A DNA stretch of 64,000 nt from Physcomitrium patens (lineage: Eukaryota > Streptophyta > Bryopsida > Funariales > Funariaceae): assembly GCF_000002425.4 (NCBI RefSeq), contig NC_037254.1, positions 22,685,661 to 22,749,660 of the forward strand. Reading direction: 5' to 3'. Position 1 is the stretch's first letter. Every line of letters begins with the position of its first letter. The notes under the pieces were generated by a model. That model was not told the DNA's origin and searched no databases. It saw nothing but the letters and a program-made list of their open reading frames with translations. The translations under genes and the position numbers were made by a program. Shown here piece after piece: positions 45,537 to 57,659 of this stretch.

Positions 45537-46395
45537 AAATTATTGTTTTACTTATTCTTCAAATATTTTCTCAAAATAAACTTGTAAAGGAGAGTTCAAA
45601 GATAGAGAAAGAATATTTGCATGAGTTTACACATTAGGATCACACAATTAACTGTCTTCTCATCTACTAAAAACATCCAAGAAAGCTACAATGCCTTTTT
45701 CATTCTATCAATTCTTCTTCTCATAAATAAAATATTACAATTGATAATTCTATCTTATGCATTCATTATCTTTTCTCCTCTCCAAACTTATAACAATAAT
45801 ATGTAATATTGCACTATCTTAAAAGACTGCATAAAACATTCTATAATTCAATCACTAGAATTTTCTAAAATTAATTATCATTTCTAGTAATCTGCTTCAT
45901 ACAATTCTAAACTCCACAAACTTTTTCTTATAGAACAATCTCAACTCTCAATAAATAATGTATTATAATTCTTCTAGTCATATCCATACTTCATAAACAT
46001 CTTTAATTATCGACTTTCTAATTTTCTATTCATAATTGAACATATAATAAATTTAATTTTTTATTTGATATCATATAAATTAAAACTTTCTTTTACTATA
46101 AAATTTCACTTTATATTATTTAAAATCTATCTATTTTCTTTCTTCTATAAAAAATTAAAAATTAAAAAAAATAAAATAAAATAAAATAGCACAAAGCTTA
46201 TCCTGACTTATAGCTATCACAGTGTGGCCTTGTCTACTTTTTCTTCAACCAATTTATACTTACCCGGAAACAAAGATTCCAATCAATATTTCTTATTTAA
46301 CTACTTTTCTTGACTAAATCATTCATCCTACTTCCTAAATTGACTGTCCTATGGATGATTGATCAATTTTACCAACATCTAATCAATGTCCTATA
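45537..46395 (-). repeat. LTR family 4, minus-strand copy
   Basis: Direct match to 14616-15460 over its full length, for example TAAAGGAGAGTTC, CTACTAAAAACATCC and GTCTACTTTTTCTTCAACC. It is the left arm of a large imperfect inverted repeat with 46658-47396. Confidence 0.6.
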
Positions 46396-46657
46396 TTTCT
46401 ACCCATTCTACATGTATCAAAGACGTGTTTAAAAGCAGACTTTGAAATCAAATAGATAGCAAAGTGATGTTGATGATTGTAATACAAATCAAATGAAGCA
46501 ACTTCAACTTAGAGAGCTCTAAAATTTTAACTTCTCTTTGACACTACATTAAGAGACAACCTCCAAATAATTTTTTAATTTATTAATAGCTCTAAAATTT
46601 AATAACTAAGAATTTCTTTTCTTGTAGCTTGTTGTAGAATAGATATTAATTCATTTT
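46396..46657. other. Spacer of about 260 bp between the two LTR family 4 arms
   Basis: No homology to the arms. A transcript through it would be the loop of a hairpin. Confidence 0.45.
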
Positions 46658-47396
46658 TGAAAGATATTGATAAAATATATTAATAGTCCATATAATAGGA
46701 AATTCAAGAGGACGGATGAGTGATTTAGTTCTTAAAAGTGATTAATTACAAAATTACGATTAGAATCTAGAGAATCAAGGGAAAGTATATAAGAGTTGTA
46801 GAAATTAATTAAGGTGCCATTGCTGTGATAGTTGTGAGCCGGGGTAAGCTTGGTGCTTCCTCTTTTCTTTTGTTTGTTATTTTCTTTGAATAAGAGGATT
46901 CAGAGTTTCTGAATATTGTGAAGTAAATTATGGAATGGAAATGTGATTGATATTATTTGAGAAGAAAAAAGATTGAATGCTGAAATCTGATTGTAATTCA
47001 GTAGAGAGAATGAGTCTATGTTTGTGTGAAACATCATAATGTGAATGGCAATTCTGTGTGAAGAATTCTAGTGATTGAAATGAGAGTAATTGTGTGCTGA
47101 AAGCTATGAAGGCGCAGTATTACAGTTAAAGATTATGATGGTGAATATATTGGTGGAAATAGCAATTATTGGTATAACTAAATTACTGTAAGGAAGAGAC
47201 CGATAAGATGAAGGAGGAGATTATAGTTTTTTTGTGTGTTCAAATATTGGAAATAGAGACAATACATTCAGGAGGTAATTGATTGTGTGACCCTAAGGTG
47301 AACGCTTAAGCAACTAGTCATTCCCTGTATTCGAATCTCCCTATACAGGTTTATTTCCATTAGATTAATTTGGAATAAGTAAAACGAGCAATCACA
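46658..47396 (+). repeat. LTR family 4, plus-strand copy, best preserved
   Basis: Opens TGAAAGATATT. Carries a TATATAAGAG box near 46787 and GC-richer blocks (GAGCCGGGGTAAGCTT, CCTAAGGTGAACGC). Ends GAGCAATCACA near 47396. The reverse complement of 45537-46395. Near its 3' end TATTCGAATCTCCC resembles a polymerase III B box. Confidence 0.6.
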
Positions 47397-48749
47397 CTTG
47401 CTACACTATATTTACTAATTTTTCTAGGATAATAAGAAAAACTAGCCTTCATTTATAATAGACAAATTTTTTTGTAGACATTAGTAGTGCTTATTTATTA
47501 GTATCATAGTATATTGAGTATTGCCTTATAATTGGTAATTAAAGAAATATTGATACATCAATGAAGATCAATAATCACTTATTTAAGAATATTGAAGGCA
47601 ATCCAACTATCAACACTATTACCTCTAAATAAGTAAAGCAACATCAATCAAGGATTCAAAGCATCAATTGTCAATCCTTGGAAAATAATACAAGATTAAT
47701 AAATAGAGATCAATTAAACAAGAAAGATAATACTAATTATTGACAAAAATTTAATATTCTAGTATCTTTTATAATCACAAGTACTAAAAGAAAAAAATAA
47801 TATAGTTTGTAATTCTAAATATAATAAGATAAATCAATAATTTAAATTTGAAAGTTATTAGAGATGTGTATATGTCCTCTATCTTAAATTTATTGATCCT
47901 TTATATATTTTTGTAAGTTATATCTCATGCTTTTACATCTCCATTATTGCTCTTCTTATACTAAATTCTTAAAATTTCTCAAATTGTGTAAAAATATAAT
48001 AATGTAACTTGACAAGCTTAGAGTAACTTTTGTATGTCAAAAAATAGTCTATGGACCAAATTTGAGCTTCTTTTGAATTCTTAATATAAAAAAAATTAAA
48101 CATCATCTTCAATACAATTATTACTAAGAATCAATTTACTACTATACAACTTAGTTCTAAATATGTAAGATAGTAGCAAGATAGCGTTTTCACTATTAAA
48201 GTGAATAATGCATGAACTATAGTTGATAAGAAAAAAATTATATATTGCAATTGAGAAGATAAAATTCACACCACTTCAACACCACGTAGTACCACTTCAA
48301 TCTTAGCTACCTTATAAAACCAAAAACATTGCATTTAACATTAATGAGAGATCTCTAATAGCATGCAGCTTCCTCACAATCATGATTAGAGAAAGAAATG
48401 CCACTATTAACATCAGTAACTTTAGCCATAAAAATGTGAGGCTAGGCTTGGAAGAATTTAAATCTATAATAATTTAGTACCAAAATATGATATTATAGTA
48501 GATTTGTTATAAAAGAAATATAAATTATATTAACTATGACTAGTAGTTGATAGCTATAAGTCACCCACTACTAGAAGCATCAATTTAGTTCAAGTGCAAA
48601 ATTGACATGACAAAATTGTAGCACTACTTGTCATTATTAATCCAAAGAAGAAAACAAAAATACTTGAAGTCATACTCTACTACTATATTGAAACCAAAAG
48701 AATGGAGATAGAATAAACCAAACATAAGAAAGAAGGTTGGAAATTTTTT
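47397..48749. other. AT-rich stretch, no gene recognised
   Basis: No open frame with a family motif. A few blocks near 48280-48450 have somewhat more G and C but no reading frame. Probably old transposon DNA. Confidence 0.4.
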
Positions 48750-49180
48750 TATTAAAGCTTCATGCAACAATAAAGATAAAATTAAAAAAATTGAAGAACT
48801 ACAAAAGAATAAAGTAGATGCTTATTGTAAGGAACAACTTCAATTCTACTTATGCAAGACTGTAATAAGTTGAATTATTATAGATTTAAATTTTTCCTTA
48901 TTTGTGAATAGATCAATTTAATTGCATATCAATAATATCTATCAAAGTCTATGAAGATCCATCATATATTCCATATAACTTTTCTTGAGCCATATAAGAC
49001 AATAGATATACTAAAAAGAAGATAAATCTCACTTTTTCTTGGAGAAATGAATAAGAATTGAGAGTTTGAGGTCAAAAAATAATTAGATAGAGGATTATAA
49101 AGAAAGAAAATCAAAAAATTAGCATAGAATAATTGCTTACTATAAATAATTTAAGTCATCAATTACTTTATATATTATAA
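48750..49180 (+). pseudogene. Decayed chromovirus pol fragment, 3' end
   Basis: Matches A at 21860-22240: CTTCATGCAACAATAAAGATAAAATT, then GAACAACTTCAATTCTACTT, then AATTGCATATCAATAATATCTATC with GTCTATGAAGATCCATC and CATATTCC. It is the region between the integrase core and the chromodomain. Frame lost. Confidence 0.6.
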
Positions 49181-49329
49181 TATAAAAAAATTAAGATATG
49201 GAATTAATTATAAAAGATCTCAAATCATTTTATTATTTTTATATTAAATTATATAAGTTCAAAGTGAGATAGATTAGATTAAATATAAGTAAAAATATGG
49301 TTGATAATTTAGTACAAACAAGTATAAAT

Positions 49330-50410
49330 GAGATGATAGAAACAAACTAAGATATACAAAAATAACAAAGTTTTTTTTCTTGGATCTTATAATTAATCTT
49401 GGTTGCTAAAATATTTTTTAAATAAAAATCTACTAAATAAAGTTTATTAATATCTTATATTTATGACAATATTGTACCTAAAATAAATTTTGATGAATTT
49501 ATTTTTGTAAAAAATGATTAGAAAAAGTTAACATAATATAAGTTTAATGTAAAATTAAAAGTTATCTTCAAAGCTTCAAAAGATGCTTTTTTTTCTTATT
49601 TTACTCAATTTTATTTTTTCAACTCAAATGTGTAAGTAGAATTATAACTTGAGAATTTTTTTTAATAATTATTTAATAATAATTTATAAATCTCCAAAAA
49701 TATTGAACATCTCTTATTGTTCTTGAAATCATCCAATCTACGATAGTTTGAACTTTTTAGATCCATCATAAGACCATTATTTAAAATGACGTATCTTAAG
49801 AAATTGACTTGAATATTGTGAAAAATATACTTTACTATCTTGGCACATAGTCCTATATCTCTACGAATTTATAACACACAACAAATATGAATTTCATACT
49901 CTTTTATATTTTTAGAATAGATTAAAATGTTGTCTATATAATAAACAAAAAAATCATTAAGAAATTCTCAAAAAATATCATATATTTGATGTTAAAAAGT
50001 AATTGGTGCATTTGTGAGTCTAAAAAGAATATTATTATATTTAAAATATTCATATTTAGTTTAAAACATAGTATTTTATTCATCTCTTTTTTAGAAGTAT
50101 ATCAAATTGTATACTCCTTAAAAATCTATTTTAATATAAATCTTGATGTTAAAGATAGAAGGTACCTATTCTTAATGGTGATCTTATTGAGTCTTTAATA
50201 GTCCACATATATTTGCAATGATCCGTCTTTTTTCTTCACAAATAAAATAGGAAATCTAGTTAAAATTTTCAAATGGTATATAAAATTCTTAGCTATGTTT
50301 TTGTTAATTTATTTATTTAATGCAACCAACTTATTTTTAAATAAGCTATTTATTGGTCTATGTTCATTTAGCAACTATGCAATCAAAAAATCTAGAACAC
50401 AATTATTAAA
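49330..50410 (-). pseudogene. Decayed chromovirus reverse transcriptase fragment
   Basis: Reading on the minus strand it follows copy B's reverse transcriptase, for example CATAAGACCATTATTTAAAATGACGTATC matching B near 27605-27635, and AATTGGTGCATTTGTGAGTCTAAAA at the VMPFGL region. Many indels. Opposite strand to the neighbouring fragment at 48750-49180, so the two are separate pieces. Confidence 0.65.
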
Positions 50411-50769
50411 TACCAAGATTTTTATTTCTTAAGAATTATAAGATATTATTTTTGTATTTTTACATAAGAACTATTTTTAATTACACAATAATTTTTGAAG
50501 AATATCTTTTGCTCTTTAGTAATTATAAATATTTAAAATGGTTGTTTATATTATTGTCAATGGCTCTATCAAGGTTGGAGTTAATATAACATTACAATGC
50601 TAATTAGTACTAATTCCATCTTTAATATCTTAGTACTTCAATCTCTTTTTCTTATGTCTACACATATCTTGTAATATTCTACTATTATCAAGTAAGTCTT
50701 TATTCAAGTCAAAGTATACTTTTAACACATTGTTTTTTTCTCTAAAAAGAAAAATAATATCACAAAATT
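50411..50769. other. AT-rich stretch, no gene recognised
   Basis: Perhaps more decayed chromovirus pol, but no motif is readable. Confidence 0.3.
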
Positions 50770-51000
50770 ATATAAATTACCTAGATAAGAAGTATTAGGT
50801 AAAAAATAAATATAGATAAATTTAATGATATTTTATAAAAAAAAACTTCTTATAATCTTTAGAGACATAAATCTAACTATAGATGTATTTATAATAGATT
50901 GATAGATTTGAAACTTAGCCAACAAGTTGATTACATGTTGCACATATTTTCTACTTGTACTAAAAATTAGCTATATAGTATGTCAAGTAAAATAAATCCC
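50770..51000 (+). repeat. LTR fragment of the A/B chromovirus family
   Basis: GAAACTTAGCCAACAAGTTGATTACATG and ATTTTCTACTTGTAC match GAAACATGGTCAACAAGTTGGCCATG of the A LTR at 17292-17320. Too short and eroded for ends. Confidence 0.5.
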
Positions 51001-51480
51001 TTCTTTGATAGAAGCCTATTTTATTTCAAAATAATTTAATTATTTAAATATTCTAATAATTTTTTATTAGCATTTGATTTAATGTCCAAAAAATTTAATA
51101 ACATATTGATTGTGAAAGAAAATAAACCATTAAAGTAAGTAATTATATCTAATTTACAACTACTAATTAATTTATGAGTGATTAAATAAAAAAATTTTCT
51201 ACTTTTTTTTAAGAAAAATTTATCAATTTAACAAATTAAATTCATATTCAAGCAATCATAATCTATAATATAAGCCATGCAATAATACTAAAACCACACA
51301 TACTTAAGAAATAATTTTTTTTATTTTTGTTTATTTTTATAATTTTTTTTTTTTAAATTTTTATTATATATATATTTTTTTTTAATTATTTAATAAAAAT
51401 TAATTCAAATTTAAATATTTTTTATAAAAAAAAATTATCCATGAATAAATTTTCATCCATAAATAAAAAAATCATCCAAT
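51001..51480. other. AT-rich stretch, nothing recognised
   Basis: Homopolymer-rich, no motif. Confidence 0.4.
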
Positions 51481-51489
51481 TTAATCAAT

Positions 51490-51966
51490 CCTTGTCCTAT
51501 ATTGTCACAAGCTATTTCAAATGTCTATAGGTATATTCATGGATAAAAAACCATAATAAGATAATTTCTTGAGAAATGTATAATAAAATATACTAGACTC
51601 TATATTGAAATGTAATTAAATACTCAATTTGCTTTGTATTGCATGCATAGTTATACAACCACCACTTTGACAATCAAGCTTTAATATACTTTATTCTTAA
51701 TATAAGACTCTACATGGTCTTGAATACCTTTTAATCATTCTTTGTATTCAATTCAAGAGGACCATTGACACTACTAAGTATCATAATTCCATCTATGCCA
51801 TACGTTGTACTGCTCCACAAACTATCATTATTTGCTTTACAACTTAAAGTCGCATGAAGTGCATGAAAAGGAAGAATTTCTTTCTATCACATGAAATAAC
51901 CTCCACAGAGCCATCGACAAGAATCACGACAACTAAAATCGCAGGAAAAATACAACTAGAAGCCAT
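51490..51966 (-). pseudogene. Short hydrophobic-leader ORF with frameshift, possible secreted protein relic
   Basis: From an ATG at 51966 the trace reads MASSCIFPAILVVVILVDGS, a signal-peptide-like N-terminus, then about 20 residues to a stop. In a shifted frame it continues SCKANNDSLWSSTTYGIDG and LSSVNGPLELN. The pattern (Cys, NxS/T sites, YxxNL-like spacing) recalls cysteine-rich Gnk2/DUF26 secreted proteins, but the C-terminal cysteines are not recovered, so this is only a suggestion. GC content is higher than in neighbouring sequence. The gene, if one, is broken. Confidence 0.35.
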
Positions 51967-52396
51967 TGCTCTATCTTTTGTATACTACCTCTGTGACAAG
52001 AATTCTTCTTAATACTTAGTATGCCTCAATAATAAATACCATTAAAAAATCATCATAAATCAATTATTGATGCTTAAGTATTGTGACAGTGGCAACCATT
52101 GGAATTTCACCCTTGTACACCTTTCTACCATACCTTGTTGTCATCAATGCTAAAGATCTAGTGCTATTGATTCAGTAATAGTCACAACTAGCTGATTGAG
52201 TTTAAATTGGATCTCAAATAATTATCCAATTACATTAATAATTATACAACTACTACAATGTCTTACTACAAATAATGAGATCATGTATACCAAATCCAAT
52301 TTTCAAACTTCTTGTTAATTTAGCAAGTACCCAAAGCAAAGGACAACCATTGCAATAAAAGTCTACTCAAAGAAAATAATTAAATAAATTACCAAA
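51967..52396. other. Sequence upstream of the short ORF, nothing recognised
   Basis: Balanced composition in parts, but no open frame of note. Confidence 0.35.
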
Positions 52397-52407
52397 ATAT
52401 ATATATA

Positions 52408-52439
<32 letters not shown>
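52397..52439. repeat. (AT)n followed by poly(A) of 29
   Basis: AT dinucleotides, then A run at 52411-52439. Confidence 0.9.
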
Positions 52440-52441
<2 letters not shown>

Positions 52442-52579
52442 CAAGGCTTAACAATTACTTCAATGCATAGTGGTACTGCCATGACACAATCTCAATATAA
52501 GAGAGATAAAAAATTTGGTATTGAAGCAACACCACTTTACAGGATGCAACGTCAATAGTTGGGCCCTTAACAGCGAGAT

Positions 52580-52724
52580 NNNNNNNNNNNNNNNNNNNNN
52601 NNNNNNNNNNNNNNNNNNNNNNNNNNNNNNNNNNNNNNNNNNNNNNNNNNNNNNNNNNNNNNNNNNNNNNNNNNNNNNNNNNNNNNNNNNNNNNNNNNNN
52701 NNNNNNNNNNNNNNNNNNNNNNNN
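52580..52724. other. Assembly gap, 145 unknown bases
   Basis: Run of N. The ORF that spans it is an artefact of translating N. Confidence 0.99.
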
Positions 52725-52977
52725 AAGTTGTAATGAAAAAATAATGATAAATTATAGAAAGATAGTAAAAATTTTAGTCTTAACGTTGTTTTTTAAAGAA
52801 AAAACTTTTATTTACTTTGTAGAACTATTAATGAGCCAAGTCAAAATAAATGAGATAAGAAATTGATATAGTCATGTTTAAAAGAGAATTAAAAATAGAT
52901 TAAAGCAAAACTTACATCAAATTATCAAAATTTGATATTTGGAGAGAATTGGTTGTAAATCCAAATTGAAATCAGAT
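52725..52977 (+). repeat. Fragment of LTR family 3
   Basis: AAAATTTTAGTCTTAACGTTGTTTTTTAAAG and TTTTATTTACTTTGTAGAACTATTAATG match 43830-43900. It runs into a family 2 LTR at 52978, which seems to have inserted into it. Confidence 0.5.
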
Positions 52978-54330
52978 TGCAATGTTGTATTATAACACAA
53001 CTATATGGTAAAAATATAATCAATAATAAATTTTTAATTAATATTTAATCATCTTGATTCAATAGTAATTCAAGAAATTTAAACATGCCTTTTATAAAAG
53101 CCTCTTAGTTTATTTTCTTGTCTTAATAGCTAATAGATTAAAGATTGCTTAGTAATTATTCCTTTTAGACTATAGAATTTCTTTTAGTACCTTAAAAAGG
53201 CCATAAATTAATAAAAGTAGGACAAAAAAGATACATAACTAATATGGTTGATACTAAGATTAAGTTGAGGATAGAATCAAGCTAAAAAATCTCTAGAATA
53301 GGTTAAATTGATACTTAAGGGTTGATCATTTGTATGACAAGATTAAAATCAAACCTCTAACAACAAAAACGGCTGCCTAGGGTAAAATAAGGAGGCAATT
53401 GAAGATCAAAAATATAAGTTTGTGAGCTAAAATTAAGCTTGTTCTTGAATATAAGGCTTGTTTTTATAAGATTTGGAATAACTTTGCAATTATTGCTCAA
53501 AGTTAGGATTTGTATTGGTGACTTGGAATTTATGCAATACAAATAAGGCTAGTACTCTGAGCTAGTTTATACAATTGGTATCACATCTATAGGTCAAAAT
53601 TTGATAATACTTGGTTGATTGAATGTGCTAAGTGTGTATAAATTTTTTTATTAATTTAATGATGTAATTAAGAGATATTTGGATTTTAGTACAAAAAGAT
53701 ATCAAAAGTTAGCAATTTGAGGTTGGATAAGATTTCTATGATATCTAAAGATCTACTTGTTGAATTGAAGTGAAATTTGGCATGGTATTAGAAGACTTTA
53801 AAATCAAGCTATATACTGATTTTAAATGAAGTTAATGATTAAAAAAAGAAAAATAACCTATGAAACATTTCCATCACCTTTCAAGTTGGTAGCCAAGTAA
53901 TATTAGTGTGGTTTTTGGACTTTTTTTCACAATTTGTAAGTTTAATTGGATTGAATTTTTTTAAACATATAAAAAAACTTATAATGATATTAGTATACAC
54001 AATCTTGTATTGAATAGATAGTCAAATTAAGAGTTACAGCTCACCAAAGCTCATTGGCTAGGATTAAAGTTTGCAAAGAGAAATCAAAATTGCTTAATTA
54101 TTAAAGTAATAAGGTAATTGGAATTTATGTATGATTGAGGTTACTAAGAAGAGTATTTTTGAGCACTTTGTATTGGCTTTAAGTACTTTTGAATTGAAAT
54201 TCGAATTGTATTCTTCTTATATAAATGAAACTTATTAGGATTTCTTAGATATTTATAAAACATAACTTTATCTTCCATAGCTAGATGTCTAGTGCATTTC
54301 TAAAGAAGACAATATATATTATAATATAAG
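52978..54330 (+). repeat. LTR family 2, plus-strand copy
   Basis: Starts TGCAATGTTGTATTATAACAC, decayed from TGTCATGTTGTAACATGAC. Close match to 10889-12225 throughout (AAAAGCCTCTTAGTTTATTTTCTTG, GAATTTATGCAATACAA). Flanks CAGAT and TAGTG do not match. Confidence 0.65.
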
Positions 54331-54399
54331 TAGTGAATCTAACAAGAAAGTTTGGAATAAAAGATATTAGATTGTATTTGTGGTTATTTGAAATTGATG

Positions 54400-55640
54400 G
54401 TACAAAAAAGCAAGAAGGTTGAATTTGGAGTTTTTAATAGAGCTTTGGAAGGAGCTTCAAGTAGTTCTTTAAGTTGAACATTAAGTAGATTTTCTATTGG
54501 TCGATAAGATATGTACTTTAATCCAAATATTACAAATATGTTTCAAGTATTTACATTATTTATGCAATATCAATAGAGCAATAATTGCAAAGAGGCTTTG
54601 GCAACCAAAGTATTGCAAGTAGTAGTTAACAAAATTGATCAATCTAATGGAAGAAATATTTCAAATTATTTGAAATATTATGTATAGGAAATAAAATTGA
54701 ATTAAATTTTCAAAAAGATGATTGAGTTATTTGGACTTATTACAATACGATAGATAAAAAGATATGTTAAATTAATTATGAAGCATCTAGAGATTCATGG
54801 AGGATATTTTTACATCCATTAAAAGACAAATATTTTTTAGAAGACACTAATTGAATTACGAAGTAATCATTTTTTAAAAGAATTGAGCAACCTAATACGA
54901 ATTTATAAGCTACAGAGCTTTTAAGGGAATTTAAGAGGCAATATTCTTCATTATTAAAGTTAAAAAAAAAATTAATTGTAGAATCAAATAAGTTTGAATT
55001 TTTTTGCAAGAAATTAATAGAAAATTTTAAGACAAGTTAAAAATTCTTCTTGAAAATAAAGAAGAAGATGAAAGGTTGATAAGAAAATAGAAAGAAGTTG
55101 AAGATGTTGTAGAATCACTTGCAAAGATGGAAAAGAAAAAAGATAGTATTGGAATTTAAAAAGTTGGAAAAGTATCTAAAACTCAAGTACATACTTTATA
55201 AATAATAATACCTATCATTCAACTTCTAAGAATTACATCAAAAAAAAAATAAATAAAAAAAAAAATAGGACTTAAAGAAATTACACATAGGATGCAAGAT
55301 CTTCAAATCAAACTTGCAAAAATTGAGGAGAAGACTTCTACAATAAGTTCAAAGACTATTTTTAAGTAAAGATATATACAAAGATGTATTTAGTGTAATG
55401 ATAATTTTTATTCTTAAAAAGATTGTAGTAAATTTAATAAAATGGTGCAAAAAGATATTATTTTTTAAAAAGATAAAAAAGGTGGTGTTGAAGGATACTA
55501 GTAATCTTCTTTAAATCAACTTTGATGAAGAAGATATAAAAACATTGGTTAAGGATTATTTGGTTACTCAAAGGATTGCAGTAATGAAAGCTGTAAGTTA
55601 TAGTAATAGGATGGATGATGATAATAAATAAGAATTTTTT
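54400..55640 (+). pseudogene. Gag of the third-lineage element, zinc knuckle damaged
   Basis: Around 55387-55440 the trace reads RCI-stop-CNDNFYS-stop-KDC. This is a CCHC knuckle with the His replaced by Tyr and two stops, each a single C-to-T change from a plausible Trp/Arg codon. Upstream sequence is Lys- and Glu-rich but unreadable as a domain. Downstream continues NKMVQKDIIF and INFDEEDIKTL. Confidence 0.65.
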
Positions 55641-55775
55641 GGAAATACCGTATCAAGTCGATTTTGGTCTTCTCATATTTCTACAATGAAAAAAAAAGAG
55701 ATGCCATGGAAAGCATTGTTGAGGATTGCTACTATAATTTGAGGAGCTATTGATTGAAAGGATCCTATAGGAGCT

Positions 55776-56760
55776 TTGTCAATGCATGCTTATCTTGCTA
55801 AAAACCAATATGAAGCTTTTATAGAAGAAAAAAAGAAGCAAGATTTTGAAGACAGAAGAGAAGGAAGTACTTCCAAGAAACAAACTCAAGAAAACAAAGC
55901 TCATGAGATGGCTTCACAAGAATTATCAATGGAAGATGCTTTGACAATATTGATAGAAAAATCAAAAGATATATGAAATAAAGATAAGTTATCAACATAC
56001 AAACTACTTTCTAATATTGAAGCATCAATAGATTTAAAGAGGGTGCTTGAAGGATGTGTACTCAATACTAAGGTTAAGTTCACATTGAAGGAGATTATGA
56101 GAATTACCAAGAAAGAATTCTATCATGTCATTATTGACAGTATTCAACAAAAGAGGTAATTAATAGAAGAAATTGGATTGAATCATGCTATTGTTGCATG
56201 TATATGTAAGGATAAAGAAGATGAATTTGATAATTGTTACAAAAAATTATCAAGTGAGATAAGGAGTGATAATCAAAGAATATATTTTGATGATCAAAGT
56301 AATAAAGATAAAGATATTTCAAGTCATTATACTTAAAAGCATTGGACTAAAGTAACTATAGAGGCAATAGTGAAGGTTGAAAATATAGATGAACCAGTTA
56401 TTGCTTTGATTGACTTTAGTTTGAAAATAAATCTTATGTCCAAGGATCTTTACATAAAGTCAAGATAGCCAATTGATATAGAATATAGATGGATAATATG
56501 GACAACTAATAATACATGAGGTGATTTATATGGTACTTGTGAAGATATAAAAATTCATATTGATGATGTTGAAATGGAACAAAAAAAAAATTATTTAAAA
56601 TATAATATATTATATTCTTATTTTAGAATAACTATATATTATTATAAATTAGATAGAAACAAAGGTAATTGATAATGATCCATCTTATATACAAATTTGT
56701 AATAAAGATAGAAAAAGGGCAATATAATTTTTGACTGTACATCCAAATCATAAGTGGAAT
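55776..56760 (+). pseudogene. Protease region of the third-lineage element
   Basis: An open stretch at 55776-55976 (KKKQDFEDRREGSTSKK) is the charged linker. Further on the trace reads EPVIALIDFSLKINLMSKDLY, the aspartic protease loop with DFS in place of the usual DxGS. Then follow WIIWTTNNT, GDLYGTCEDIKIHI and, past an indel, KSHLPKVVEKFKD. Catalytic Asp present but the loop is altered. Confidence 0.65.
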
Positions 56761-57659
56761 CAAAACAAATTGAAAGAAAGTCACTTGCCGAAGGTTGTTG
56801 AAAAATTCAAGGATTTTTGAAGAATACTACTATAAAATAAGATTATAGAGGTATAAAAGAGGAGATATTTTTGCAAGATATAGGTGCCTTTAATGTAGGA
56901 TTTATTGGCATTCTTGAAAATAGAAGTACTATGAAGATTTAAAAAGAAAAAAAAAAAAAAAAGATTAAACACTTAGATTCTTACATCTCAAGAATCTCAA
57001 ATATTCTTTCTATGTTTTCACATAAGAAATATTTTTGTACTTATTTTTCATGAATCTTAATTTTATCAAAGTTATAGTTGATAATTTATTCTAGAAACTA
57101 TCTTCATTTTATCTGTTGATTTTATCTATCAATTTTACATGTCAATAATCTTAACACATCTATATCTTTATTAACTTCATTTTTTTTAATCTAGACTTCT
57201 TATATTTATAACTTAATTAAATTTTTTTTGTCTTTATCTTCTTCAATCTAAACTTCAAATATTTATAACTTCGTTTCTTTTTGTAATTCTTTAAAATTCA
57301 GTATAAGACCAAAAATTATATGAAATGAAATGCAAGCATGTCAATTATAATTTCTTTATTATTATTATTTTTTATACTAATAATATGATTTTGAACCTAT
57401 TTATAAAATTTTTATAATAAGTTTCTATTAATACTATTTAAAACATAGTAAAATTAATTTATTTCTAACTACCATAACTACCAAAGGTAGTTTTAACTTC
57501 CTAAAGTGATTTAAACCACCTTGTCTTCTCTACACATCAATGACTAACCACTTTGCTTTTCACACTCTCTTTTATTTTTTTACCTTATTTACACTTACTT
57601 CTACAAGTTGTTCTTGTATAATATCTTAATCTTATTACTTGTAATATCTAAGATTAAAA

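Noticed and set aside
52515-52733. Open frame across the assembly gap
   Set aside because: Its middle is 145 unknown bases, so the frame is meaningless.
55901-56110. Minus-strand 69-codon ORF
   Set aside because: Opposite strand of the gag-protease linker of the plus-strand element; no motif.
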